DNA from: Trema orientale
Taxonomy: Eukaryota; Streptophyta; Magnoliopsida; Rosales; Cannabaceae
Length of the DNA stretch: 64,000 bases
Direction: 5' to 3'
NCBI GenBank assembly: GCA_002914845.1
Contig: JXTC01000017.1
Span: 1,720,721-1,784,720 of the forward strand
The notes beneath the pieces are model-generated. The model did no database searches and was not told the origin of the DNA. It saw only the letters and a program-made list of their open reading frames with translations. Of the stretch, positions 39,639 to 50,964 are shown piece after piece. Numbering within the stretch: the stretch's first letter is position 1; each line of letters begins with the position of its first letter. Made by a program: the position numbers and the translations under genes.

Positions 39639-40676
39639 TCAACGGTTGGGATTAGCTCGGCCAAAATCAGCGAGCTTTCTTGATCGATTCTTACAAAACG
39701 ACGCCGCAGTCGATAGATGGGGTTTCCGGCTACCGTCGCCGGATTTTCCAATCTCCGGAGGCAAGCTTTTGTGGCTCCAGTGCCGGTTAGGGCTAGCTCT
39801 GACCAACGGGCTGAGGCAGAAAGCTAAACCCGAAACGTTTCGGCTGGCTCCGGACTTCGTCCGCCTCGCCGACGGTGGCGCCACCGCCGGAGTCCTCTTC
39901 CATCGCGGCGAAGACTCCGACGAGTATCCGCTGCCGGAGGGAGATCGATCGCCGTCCTCTCCGTAACCGTAGTCGAAATCCGGCACATCTGCCGGCGACA
40001 TTCCCCGATCCGCACGCCCCCGGGCCCGGCGGGGCCCGACGGGGGAGTCCTCGGAGTAGAATTGCGCCGGCGAGGGCTTGGTGCTCCCCTTCCGGTTCGT
40101 GAAGATCGCCGAGAACCACGACGGAGACGCCGTGGCCAACGAAGACGAGGCCGGGTACGAATCCCCATACGGAGCCCGAGGATCGGATTCGAATTTCTCG
40201 GATCTGGACCGGAACAGGTTCGCCAGGAGGGAGAACTTGCTCCGCTTCTTCTTGTACGGTACGGAATCGGCCGAAGTATTGGTACCGCCTCCAAAAGTGG
40301 GCCCCACCTGAGGAGTGCTGTAGAATCGGAGGTGGTGATGGTGGCGGTGGTGGTGTTGTTCCGGCGGACCGTTGGGATGGTTCCACGTGGCGGCATCGTC
40401 GGATTTGCGGCGAGATACGTAGGGAGAGACGGAGCGAGGGAAGGCTAGCGGCGGCGCCGCTGGTGCGGGCGGGGGGTTTGAGTCTGATTTTCTGGGGTCT
40501 GAATCGGCAACGGCGGCGCGGGAGAGAGCTCGGCATAGCTGGGCCTGAGCTTGGGCCTGGGCATGGGCTTGGGCCTGGGCCTGGGCGGCGATGAGGGCGA
40601 ACAACCGCTCGCGGAGACAGGAGGCGCAGACCCCGACGGTGCTGCTGAGGTCGGAGATGTGTTTTTTACACCTCAT
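39639..40676 (-). CDS. Plant protein with OCTOPUS/DUF740-like N-terminal Cys motif
   Basis: A single-exon protein of 345 residues, GC-rich against its AT-rich surroundings. The N-terminus MRCKKHISDLSSTVGVCASC, followed by LRERL, has the C-x2-H...C-x2-C-LRERL pattern that opens OCTOPUS-type (DUF740) plant proteins. This is a short possible zinc-binding or membrane-association motif (family knowledge plus inference). It is followed by an Ala-Gln tract (residues about 30-45), a His-rich patch near 110, a basic region KKKRSKFSLLANLFRSRSEK, and long Ser/Pro/Arg-rich disordered stretches. It ends with the conserved-looking RSRKLADFGRANPNR. OCTOPUS proteins act at the plasma membrane in phloem development; this shorter protein is only distantly like them, so no function is asserted. 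The ATG at 40676 precedes the Cys motif directly. Three other long frames in this region are GC-driven shadows. Confidence 0.72.
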   Translation of the reverse strand: MRCKKHISDLSSTVGVCASCLRERLFALIAAQAQAQAHAQAQAQAQLCRALSRAAVADSDPRKSDSNPPPAPAAPPLAFPRSVSPYVSRRKSDDAATWNHPNGPPEQHHHRHHHHLRFYSTPQVGPTFGGGTNTSADSVPYKKKRSKFSLLANLFRSRSEKFESDPRAPYGDSYPASSSLATASPSWFSAIFTNRKGSTKPSPAQFYSEDSPVGPRRARGRADRGMSPADVPDFDYGYGEDGDRSPSGSGYSSESSPRWKRTPAVAPPSARRTKSGASRNVSGLAFCLSPLVRASPNRHWSHKSLPPEIGKSGDGSRKPHLSTAASFCKNRSRKLADFGRANPNR

Positions 40677-41266
40677 TAAAATTTGCCAATTTCAAAAGAA
40701 ATAAATTTCGAAAAATATCAAGTTTTGGGGGGGTGAGTTTGGTAATTTGGAGTTCTTGGGCCGAGCCGGGTTTATGGGGTGGCGGCGACGGTGGTGGTGG
40801 AGCAACTGGGCCGCGGCATTCTCTGGGCCCGGTCTCCGCCGCTGCAGCTGCTGCTTCTTCTCTCGTTTGCGTTTTTGTGAAATTTAGAGAGATCTAATAA
40901 GGTCTCTCCGACGAGTGGAAACCAAAGAAGAAGCTTTGTCTTGTTTTGGAGATAGAGAGAGAGAAGAGAGAGAGGGCAGAGAGAGAGAGTGGGTGGGAGT
41001 TTTTATGTGGGAGTGTGAGTTTGAGCATGCGTGAGTTGGTTTGCTCCTCTAAATGGGCATTTTATATCTTTACTTATTAAATTTTGAGAGAGAGAGAGAG
41101 AGAGTCAAAGTTGAAGAAGTGGGTGTGGGTGTCGGGGGGTGTGTGTTATTGTGTTAACTTGTTTGGGTCATTTACTTGGCTTGAGGAAAATCGTTCATGA
41201 CAATTTCTAGTTTACCAAATTTCATTTTGGAAGCAATTAGCTGTGCAAGTGAAAACATTATTTATT
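40677..41266. promoter_or_regulatory. Leader and promoter region of the OCTOPUS-like gene, CT/GA-rich
   Basis: Upstream of the minus-strand ATG, several GAGA tracts (about 40950-41000 and 41085-41105; CT-rich on the coding strand) resemble the pyrimidine-rich leaders common in plants. No TATA box was chosen. Confidence 0.4.
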
Positions 41267-41449
41267 GAGCAATGCTATGGGCACCAGTGGTTTCCAGCAC
41301 CACAGTGACATGTTTATTTGTCACTGAATGATTTAATTAATAAATTGGGTCCTACATAGGTCCCATTTAAATTATAATTATGATTAGCCAGTGACAGACT
41401 GACACATCACTGTGGTGTTGGGCACTACTGGTGCCCTATAGCATTATTA
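41267..41449. mobile_element. Mutator-type MITE, 183 bp, copy 2
   Basis: Same family as the element at 20906: it starts GAGCAATGCTATGGGCACCA, contains GTCACTGAATGATTTAATTA and ends CTATAGCATTATTA. It is flanked by perfect 9-base direct repeats TTATTTATT (41258-41266 and 41450-41458). Confidence 0.93.
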
Positions 41450-43080
41450 TTATTTATTTAGGGGTTTCTTTTTGAATTTTCATTTGTATTTTTCTTATCT
41501 GTCTAATGGATGCTACTTAGTTGGGAACTTGGAATTTATGTTAAATTTGAAAGAGTTTTTTTTTTTTTTTTTTTTTCCCGAAAGGATTGAAAGAGAATTT
41601 TTAGTATATAGAAAGAAAATATATAAAAATTTTGGGTTTTGAGTGTTGACTTTTGAAAGTTGAGTTGGGTTTTTAATCATTGGGTTGATAATAAGTTTTG
41701 CTATAAGATATGAATCATCTTACTCTTAGCGCTAATCTTGCAATTATCTTTTACGACTTTTTTATAAAATTAAAAAAAAAAAAATTAATGGTTGCTAAAT
41801 AACATCAATGTTGCTTTTTGAAGAAAATTTGATAGTAATCTTAAAGTTGAAAGGTGTTAATATTATAATGTAATCCTATATTGACAATTCAACAGTGTTT
41901 TTAAATTCGACAAATTTTTTTAAGTAGCAGATTTTTTTTTTTCTTCCGAATAATAAATAGCAGTTTTCGTTCAAAGGCTAGTATTATTTTACATTTTAAT
42001 TTTAAAAACAAAAAGTTGTAACTTGTAGCCTGTGAACGCAAGACAAAATGTTTATTTTAATTTTATTTTTTGTTAAGTGGTCGGCAATTGCATTTTTAAC
42101 GTAATAAACTTTAATGATGGTGTTGACTTCTATAATTTCAGTTGGATAATGAACTAATAACATGAATAGCTAACAAACAAAAAAAAAAAAACGTTTTAAT
42201 TGAAGATGTAATCTAATCCCGACGCAAATCTTGCTTTCATAATTACCCATTCTTTTTTTTTTTCACTTGAATAATTTTCATTTTGTGTTTATTAATCAAA
42301 ATTCGCGGCTTTTGAGTGCAATTTTACTTTTCGACTATAAACTACCAAATAGTTTGGTCATTTAACCAAAGAAAAAACTAAATTTAACGATAAAGAACAC
42401 TAATCGTCGACTCGTCATTGTCGATTTGATTATAATAGTAGTAATATTAAAAAGGGATCTTATAGCAAAATAACCGAAATTTGAGCTTATTTTAAATAAA
42501 TGTCTGCTTTTCCAATAGTGTAATCAAAATAACTAGTATATATATTTAGTATAAAATATAATATATCACATTAAAAAGACTAATATACTTTTATAAAAAA
42601 AAAAAAGAACTAATATATTCAGTTATAAACTAAATTTGGTAAATAAGTAGATGTATCAAAGGTAAAAATACATATAATCAGTTTTCTTTTAAAAATATAT
42701 ATATGTATATATATACAATGTTATTTAGCTATTAAAAAAATGGACATTTATTAAAATGAAGTTCTAGGAGGGAAAAGAGAGTGAGTATTTATTAGAAATG
42801 ACCTTTTTCAATATTAATTAAAAATGATCATTTTATAATTTTATTTTAATAAATGACCGTTGATCTATCTTTTATAAAGTAAATCAATTTTTTAAAAAAT
42901 AAATCAATTTTTAAGAAATAAATCAATATATTTTGATTTACTAAATATAAAAAACGATCATTTTTTAATTAGTTTCAAAATTCAGCAATTTTTTTTGCAG
43001 TGTTTGAAAAATAGCCATTTGGCAAACTATGATAAAAAATTCGGCAATTTGGCTAGAAAGCCCAAAAAGAGTACAGCAGC
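41450..43080. other. AT-rich spacer without recognisable genes
   Basis: Only A/T tracts and short repeated phrases such as AATAAATCAATTTTT near 42890 are visible. GAAAAATAGCCATTT near 43005 is a phrase common in decayed plant repeats, but no element ends were found. Confidence 0.4.
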
Positions 43081-44271
43081 AGCCCATTTAAATCTAAGCC
43101 CAACTCAACAGCCCGGCCCACTTTCTCTGGGTGCCATCACTTAAACATCCGCAGTTCTTCTTCCCGCTACAACAACAGCAGCAAGTCATTCTCCAATCTT
43201 AGGTTTGGCTTTAAACCATGGTCTGATTTAAATCCCTGGTCTGGTTTGATTAATTGATTCTTGTGGTCTGGCTTGATTAATTGATATTTGTTTTGCGGTT
43301 GGTGTTGTGTGTATTTTAATCTGTGTTTGATAGATGAATTTGTTTGTGTTAAATGAGCTTAATAATAAATGGACTAACTACTCTTATTTTCCCAGAGCAA
43401 AAAAAAAAAAAAAACTACTCTAATTTTCAGTAGAATCAATAAAACGAATGAGCTGAGCTGTTTATATGCTATTGTAATTACTGAGTAGTGTGTACTTTCT
43501 AATGTGACTAGCACATCAGTTAGTATTTTAGTAGAATTTACAGTTTTAATGGAGATTTTTTTTTTTTGGTGTGTGTTACTATTGAGTATTCTGTAAACTG
43601 ATTGTTTTGTTCTATGTTTTGACAACGTGATAATTAGTAGTATTTGGTGCTTGTTTGTGATTTTAGTATTGTCTAGTATGTGATTATGTTGTAGACTTGT
43701 GGTTGTTATGATTGTAAGATGGAGGGGGAAGAGGATAGTAGCACTGTGGCACCTTCCGTGAAAAATCCCACCCAAGTGGCCAATACCCTATATTCAACTA
43801 GTGCTTCTAATACCAAATTATGCCAAAAAAGAAAGCTAGGCATGTATGTATCAGAAGTCATATACCAAATCCTACAAAAAAAAAAAGGGTATAATAATAA
43901 TAGTATTACTGAATAAAAGTCCGCATATCAAATCTCAGCTGTTACAGTTTGAATCTCATCCAAAAAAGCCTGATGTACCATGTATTCTATAAGCTACTCA
44001 ATCTAAAATCGAATAAGTTGAATCTTACCCATCCACCATGCAAGTTTTAGATATTCCAGAGTTTTGTTTTTAGTATTTTTGTCTCGTTTTCCTTCCCTTT
44101 ATTTTTTTATTTTTGAGTGGAAGAAAAGGTTCTTACTTGTAACATGAACGAACAACCAAAACTAAAGAAGCAAGTTCAACGTTCAAGTTTGAACTGCCAT
44201 TATATTGTTCTTTGAATTATTTTTCTTAATATCTGTAGGAGAGCTCTCTGATATTTTGTTTTTTGGTTTAG

Positions 44272-44745
44272 AATGCCGGAAAGTGAAGCATTGGTTGGCC
44301 CATCCTGGGAACCAAAGTTGCCTAACTTGTCATCTGCAACCTCAAAAGGGGTCTGGTTTTTCTACGATGATGACTCATCAAAATCAGCCTGAAAGCAGTG
44401 CACGTTGGCAATCCAGTTCGGAGCTTGTTGACGGGCTTTTTGTTCCGCCGAATGACCCAAGGAAGTTAAACAAGTTACCCAGAAAACAAATCAAGGATAC
44501 TGCTGGGAATAATTGGTACGTGCTCTTTTCATGGACAAATTTCGTCTGCCTGTTTGTGTTGCATCTTTAATTTTTTTTTTTTTCTTTTCATTTATATTAT
44601 TTGCTTAGGCAACACACGTTTTCAATTACTGTGAAAGTTTTGATGTATCTGCATTTATTTTCATTCTATTTTGATTGTAATCAGGTTTGACATGCCGGCA
44701 CCAACCATCACTCCCGAGCTACAAAAGGACCTCCAATTGCTGAAG
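44272..44745 (+). pseudogene. FCF2-like rRNA-processing protein, frameshifted and truncated
   Basis: Two exons remain: 44272-44515 and 44685-44745, with a GT-AG intron. The first starts ATGCCGGAAAGTGAAGC and reads MPESEALVGPSWEPKLPNLS, ending DDDSSKSA before an in-frame TGA. One frame over, it continues WQSSSELVDGLFVPPNDPRK and KDTAGNNW, a shift equal to about two lost bases near 44389. The second exon gives FDMPAPTITPELQKDLQLLK, the start of the Fcf2 domain. The rest of the domain (in known proteins an LR-x-MDPKRHYKK stretch) is absent; sequence after AAG at 44745 is unrelated and reaches stops at once. FCF2 proteins act in 18S pre-rRNA processing in the nucleolus (family knowledge). A leader exon ending CAATCTTAG before GT at 43202 may belong to it. 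Confidence 0.82.
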
Positions 44746-44811
44746 GTGCAGTAGTAGTCTTTTACTCTTTTTTACTATCCACATTTTCTTTTCCCAACAC
44801 AAATTAATCCC

Positions 44812-45459
44812 TACTGGGTCGTCATGCCGTTCTTGCCAGCTGGCTCTGTTCTCTCCGTGATGTACAAAGGCGAACTCGGGTATTGGGAGGCAGTCACCAG
44901 TGTCGTTTTGAGAGAAGTGCTCAAAGGTTTGGTCCATCTTCACGGACAAGGCAAGTTCCACGGAGACATTAAGACCGGTAACATTCTCGTGGGTTCAAAC
45001 GGGTCGGTTATGCTCGCGGATTACGGGGTTTCGGAGTCGTGCTATGATCCTGGTTCGGGTCGTTTTAGGCCGTCATTATTGGATACTGCTACTACTACTA
45101 CCGGGAACGACGTGCCGTATTGGGTGGCCCCAGAGAAGGAGTACAGTCCCAAGTCGGATATTTGGACGGTGGGAATTGTGGCCTTGGAGATGGGTTATGG
45201 ACGGCCTCCGCTGTCCCAGCGCCCGGGTACGGAGTCTATGTTCTTGCGGCTCCGGAAGCGATTCGGGTCGTGGAAGTACGAAAAATCGGTTGTGAATTTC
45301 TGGAGTTTCGAAGAAGAGTACAAAGACATGGTGTCGTTGTGCCTTGAGCAGGATCCGGCCAAGAGGCCCTCCGCCGAAGATTTGCTTTGGGAATCTCCTA
45401 AAATGCAAGTCAGGGCACTTTGCTATATGCGTGGGATGCCTAAAAACTCTTATGGATAA
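44812..45459 (+). pseudogene. STE20-type (BLUS1/fray-like) kinase C-lobe fragment
   Basis: An intronless open stretch reads YWVVMPFLPAGSVLSVM to a stop at 45459; the first ATG is at 44824 (211 residues). It matches the C-lobe of plant STE20/OSR1-like kinases such as BLUS1. The catalytic loop is HGDIKTGNIL (residues 46-55 from that ATG), the metal site DYG (66-68, usually DFG), then VAPE (101-104) and SDIWTVGIVALEMGYGRPPL, ending KRPSAEDLLWE. The whole N-lobe is missing, with its glycine loop, ATP-binding lysine and C-helix, and no upstream exon supplies it, so an active kinase is unlikely. HGD instead of HRD marks a non-RD type. The frame itself is unbroken, so the fragment is either young or kept for a non-catalytic use. 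It begins within about 70 bases of the truncated FCF2 exon. Confidence 0.72.
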
Positions 45460-46639
45460 GCATGATAAACATGACAATCTTGAACTGCATCAGAATATCA
45501 TATACATAACTATTTTAAATTAAATATCCTACCTTGATTAGTATGTGCTGATTATGTGGTGGTCGTAAATGTCACTTTTATTTGTAATCTGCGAGCATTT
45601 CAGTATTATTCCCATATGATGCATGATTAATGTGTGCAGGATTCATCAATGGCATTTACTGCTAAGCGTATAACTAGTGAAATTATTGGAAAAAGACCTT
45701 CTATGAAATCAAAAATGTAATTATTCTGCTCAGGTTCTATCTATAGAATAGTGTGATTAGGGCTGGTGACCAAAATTCATCTTTAAGTCACAATAGTAGT
45801 TGTTTGGTATAAGTATTTCAATACTTACTAGCTAGTGATTTTAGAAGCTATAAACCATTTAGCACTTGAAGTTCAAAGAATCAGCGGAGTTAGAAAATCA
45901 TCTAAATATTTGTGTTTTTTGTGAATTGTGACTTTTGGTCCTTGTAAAATACAGTGGAGTTTTTACTCTATGGTAGAGTGCATGTTTTCCCTTTATTACG
46001 GACCTTTCTTGTAAAAGAGTTCAATGAAACTCCCCTCTTCCTGTTAACAACAACTCATAATGTATTTCACATTTTCTATTTGCAGAAAGTTGGATTAGCT
46101 ATTGAGAAAGCCTCTGTTCTTGTGGTCTTAAGCATCACCTCAGTGGCACTTGCTTTTACTTTTTCAGATGGTGTTTTGGTTATAACGAGATAAAATTCCG
46201 AGTTCGCTGGGAAGATTCCTTTTATATTGAATTCTTCTCTTCATATTCCAGCTGTTATAGCTCACAAACGGAGATCATTCTCAGATGGAGAAAGTTTCAA
46301 CATTCTAATCCCCCTACCTTGTATATGAGAGACTAAATAAGTAGTGCAAATTCTTCGTAATGTGCAGTAAATGTCCACTTCTTTTTCACCACAATTTGTT
46401 TTCTCCTTTCCCCTTTCTGACATCACGCCAAAAGTTGAGCATCATCTGAGCCATACATTAGATAACGTTGTGAACATACTTCCGGTTATTTCATTAGCTT
46501 GCTTTCAGTTTAACTTGATTGTGTCATGGCAACTCTTCCTTGGGCAAGTCATTGTCCTATCAATTCATTAAGAGGAACCTGTGGTTGTTTGATGATTGGT
46601 TTTATACTCTTGCAAATTCTTATAGCTAGGAATGCAATT

Positions 46640-46862
46640 GATCCCAAAAGTCTCGTGGCATTCAATTTGAAGAAAAGTCTCCTGGTGTGTGCACCAATAG
46701 CAAATGGTAGCATGGACCAATTGCTGCCCTCCATGGCCGAGGCAAAAGCAGAAGGAGCAGACCTTGTGGAGCTTCGTATTGATGTCATGTCGTTTTCCAA
46801 CATCTCTCAAGTTGAGAAGCTCATCAAGCAAAGAAATCTGCCTGCAATTCTCTCTCTTGATG
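46640..46862 (+). pseudogene. Fragment of 3-dehydroquinate dehydratase (DHD/SHD) gene
   Basis: The reading frame gives KKSLLVCAPIANGSMDQLLP, then MAEAKAEGADLVELRIDVM and LIKQRNLPAILS. This matches the N-terminal beta-strand and first helices of the plant bifunctional dehydroquinase/shikimate dehydrogenase of the shikimate pathway (LVC-P-I, GADLVELR-D, LP-I). The rest of the enzyme, including the catalytic His and Lys of the dehydratase and the dehydrogenase half, is not seen downstream before the PIG-T gene. The frame stops soon after at 46894. The upstream part of the frame (46526-46630) is unrelated. Confidence 0.7.
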
Positions 46863-47392
46863 TACCTTTGTTATCATATCAGACTTATTGCTAGACTCAT
46901 CGGACTACAGCTTAGATTAGATGAACACTTTTTTTTTTTTCCCTCCTTTGACAATTTTCTATCCCACAAATGACTTTTTGATTTCTTTTCTCGTCAATGC
47001 AAACAACCTTATAACAATTTGCAAGAAGTTTTTGTAAAGGTCAAGTGTTCTATGTGAATCTTGAAATTGTAAGACCTAGTACAACAACGTTGTTCCAAAT
47101 AATTTAGAGATCAAGTTCTCTGCATTCTTTTGGTTTGGCCTATCGACCTTGTGCAATCTGACCAAAATTGAGAATTGACAATTCAAGTTCTCAAAGAAAA
47201 TTAAAGCAGGAGAGATGCAAGGAAGAAAAAAAATTGGAAATTTGGATTTCTCTTCAAAATTAGTAAATAACATAGAATGAGTTATCCATATTGAAACAAA
47301 TAAAAAAAGAAAATTCGAGATAAATTTTGGAATTTGAGTTATCCTACCTTAAAATTAGCTGGTTCACAATGTACATCAGTTTAGTCGTGGTG

Positions 47393-50300
47393 TTATTCTA
47401 AATAGAACTTCCAAACAACAGCAATTCCAGCCACCAATACAACTTTTAGTATAAGTTTAGAATTGATGAAGGAAGATGATGTTGAAGGTGGCAGAGGTGT
47501 TTCCAATGGCCTTCCAGTAAGCTTGGCAGACAACTTCGATAGGAACTGCGGTACCGGACTGCCTTTCTTTGCATCTGCATTTCAGAAACCAAGAAGAGTA
47601 AGTCTGAAACTACAGAGATAACAGATAAGGAAAATCTTTGTTAGCCACACAGATGAAGACATTCATCGAAGGAAAAATCTTGCTTAGTATGATACTTTGT
47701 ATGGTAAATAGGAAAAATCCTGATTAATACAGAGGGACAATCTTAATAACTACGTTGGTATAAGACCATGAAATGACTTGCTTCCTTATTTTATGCAGGC
47801 GTATTGCCAAAAGTGAATTTTACATGTTCTACTTGTAAAGGACGAGTTTACCTTTGCTCTTTAAGAATCTCTCTTCTTCAGCAACACGACGCCGAAGTAC
47901 GTTTAGCAAAGATCCAAAGTACAATGCAAATACTGTGCACGTGATCGTGATGACATTGTATGGCATGCTAAAATCAGGAGTGGTCAAAGGGACGAGTAAT
48001 ACTTCTGTGTATGACAGAACAGAACTCTTTTCCTACATCACAAACCCATAAAACAAAGTAAATTTATAAATAAATCCAATCCTAAGGTAGAACATATATT
48101 TAACCAACATAGGAGTGCAACTTACCTGAAGTTTAGCCAAAATGGGCAAGGTCTCCAAAGATTTGTCCTCCAGAAACTGTATGCTTGCTTGGAAGTCAGG
48201 ATAGCTTATCACAGCTGACGGGATGTCAAATCCCTGATTAGCATCTGGTGGATATTCGTCAATGTGCAAAAATCCCTAAAAATATGTATCTAGTAAGAAA
48301 GTCCACAGTACATAAAGAAAAACAGGAGGCGTATTCAAATAATGAAATTTAAGACTCGAAACTTGCTCATTCTAAACATAAGCTAAAAAAAGGAAAAAGA
48401 AGATGCAAAACATATACCTTATCAAATTCTAAAGTTACAACAGCTGATTTAGTCCCACAAGGAAGCTTAAGGATCATTTCCATCAACCCAGGGGCCACCT
48501 TGTCCTCAGAAGGTGAAACATGGATCTTCTCAACAACATCCAAAACTTCTTGAGGTTGTTCATCAACAAACACTTGTAGTGTATGATAATAGACCTTAAT
48601 GTACCAAGGCACAACTTGGAAAATCTTAACCTGCAAATTGCATCTCTCTTCGGTCAAATCAGAATGCAATAGCTCCTCGCTCAATCTTGTGGATTTAAAA
48701 AAAATAGCAATAGCACCCCTTTCGTTCCCACTTCCCATCAAGAATCTACTAGCATGTAAGGGTGCTTGCTGACAAGACCAAACTACCGGAAGCTTCCATG
48801 TTAAGCCCAAATCAAATGGCTCAGAGTCGCTGTACTTCTCAACTGAAAATACATACAGAAGAGATGGCTTATTCCTATGAGAGCCATTCACTTCCTCCAA
48901 TATTCTGTCAGGCTTAACAGACAATTGAAATCCATGACTACTCCTCAAACCTTCATAACCTATAAAATCAGCCACAAGCATTTCATTTTCTTTCTGCAGA
49001 TTGTCTAGTTCAGCAACTAGACCCTGGTCAAGTTGCAGGTACACATTACTAGACTTGGCAAGAACACATCTTCCATTGACTTCCCTCCCAAATATTGAAG
49101 TCAAAGACCAACTTGGTTGTGATTTTGTTTCTTGGGAAGTTATAATGGCTCTCTTTTCAGGAGGCTGCAGAACAAGTGTAAGTGTTTGTTCAAGTATGAC
49201 GCCTGAATCTACACCATCTGAAACAAATCCAGTAGAGGTCAAATGCAACCGCTGCGAATGATAAAATCCTTTGTAGATAGATGGTCTATCCATTAATGCA
49301 GCAATCCCGTCTTTGTCTCGACAAGGAAGGAGCTTGAGCCAAGGAGTTAGATTCTCAGTACAAACAGCCTCCCTCGGCAATGTACCATACCTAAGACTAC
49401 CTGAAGCTGAGCGAAAGCCCCATTGAGGAGCAGAATAAGAGGCTGAAGATTCCAGAAAATTAATTGAAGCACAAAATAGACCAGAAAGAGAATGAGTTAG
49501 ATTCTTCCATGAAGCATCAACCTGATCCTGAGGGACATCAAAGACAGCCCATAGCTCAACTCCAGGAGGTTTGGCATTGTTGCTTGGAATGGGGTCAAAC
49601 CCACCCCAAGTCTCATAGTTCCAACGACCTTGTGTGAAAGATAATTCCAGTTCCTTTATTTGAAATTTGTGAACCTGTCCATGGAACATTGTCCCGTAAA
49701 TTACGAAAGTACTTACAAAAACTTACAAATTCTCAGCAATATCTCAAGTACTCAAGTATTTATAGATGAATTTTTACTTCAGTAGATATATAATGTTGAA
49801 GAAGGTCACTGGACCAGTCAGGACTTTCAATGTTTCAAAAATATTGAAGTAGAACTTGGGACCTTGTTGACTTAAGTTAGATAATTTTTCTTAGACCCAG
49901 AAACCAAAATGAGAAAATATACAAGATCTAAGATCCCTTTCCATCTAGACCAGCAGAACTCATCTCTACACTCCAAAATATCCCCTTCCATCCTCCAAGA
50001 ACCCTTTCTCCTATTATATTTGCTTCATCAGGAACAAAAAGTGCCATTAACCCACCTCAAAACGACACAGAAGTTTTAAAATGGTAACGACAAAGAAGAA
50101 GACCACTTAGAAAACATCAATCAAAATTTAGAATGACAACTAAAGACAACATTGAAACATGACTCAAAAATTTTAAAGACGACAATGATGCAGCTTACAA
50201 TGGGTTGAAATGGACAAAGTTCCAAAATAATCTTTATAGTTTAATAATGACAACAGATTAAAGATGATTTCTGGAAAGATCAGGATACATGTAAGTATTC

Positions 50301-50964
50301 TTCTGCATTTCAAACTTTGGATGTATAAAAATGTATTGAACAAACAAAGAGATCCACAAACTATGTATTGTTGATATGAAAGTACAAAAATCCTCGATGT
50401 AACTCGGCCCCTTTTCATTACATGGAAGGGAATGATGTGAAAGAGGATTAGTATGAAGAAACTGTGCAGAGCAAAACAGCAAAGGAACACATGAATATCT
50501 TCAGTGCCTAAGTGCTTACAGATGGGTTTCTCATTTCAGTGAGATACGTAGTGTTGACGAAGGTGAATGTTCATTTCAACTTAAATTACACAACTTTCAC
50601 AGACCCAGAAGCCAAAAAGAGAAAAATTACAAGATCTAAGAGTTAAAAGTCTATCTTTCATTTTCTATTACCCAAATTTCCTCATAAACAAATTGAAAAA
50701 AGAAAGAGGGAAAGCTCATACCAGCTGAGAGATGGCTTTGGGGAAAACATGGTGGCGGCGGCCATTGGAGCCGGTTGGTGGAGCTCTGCTCTCGAAGTGG
50801 AAGTGGGCAAGCACCTTTCGATCTGGCAAAGGTCTCAGCAGCAACTCCTCCGTGAATTCTTCTTCCTCGATGACCACGGATCCGAGGGCGGCATTGCCAT
50901 AAAAGAATCGATAAAAGAATAAAAGATACAGGAAAAGAATCCGTCTGATATGAAAAGCGGCCAT
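47393..50964 (-). CDS. PIGT: GPI transamidase subunit PIG-T (Gpi16)
   Basis: CDS = complement(join(47393..47574, 47852..48032, 48126..48275, 48418..49674, 50722..50964)), 670 residues, all introns GT-AG. It is the PIG-T subunit of the ER GPI transamidase, which cleaves the C-terminal signal of precursors and attaches the GPI anchor. Exon 1 holds a signal sequence ([20 protein letters not shown]) and [20 protein letters not shown]. Exon 2 has the hallmark [19 protein letters not shown], then [45 protein letters not shown] with the Cys used in pairing with the catalytic subunit in this family, and [13 protein letters not shown]. Exon 3 has [20 protein letters not shown]. Exon 4 carries the transmembrane segment [20 protein letters not shown], and exon 5 ends in a second hydrophobic stretch. 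Length and order fit plant orthologues. ATG 50964 begins the signal sequence. Confidence 0.96.

Noticed and set aside
39793-40536. Long alternative frames of 247 and 190 residues opposite or overlapping the OCTOPUS-like gene
   Set aside because: GC-rich, stop-poor shadow frames rich in Arg and Pro; only the 345-residue frame has a recognisable N-terminal motif and a sensible C-terminus.
43719-43916. 65-residue frame starting MEGEEDSSTVAPS
   Set aside because: Sits in the probable leader intron of the FCF2 copy, with no homologue that I recognise; the C-terminal half is low complexity.
46084-46193. Hydrophobic stretch KVGLAIEKASVLVVLSITSV after a CAG, possibly an exon
   Set aside because: Could be a transmembrane exon of a fourth fragment, but it is too short and unrecognised to call.
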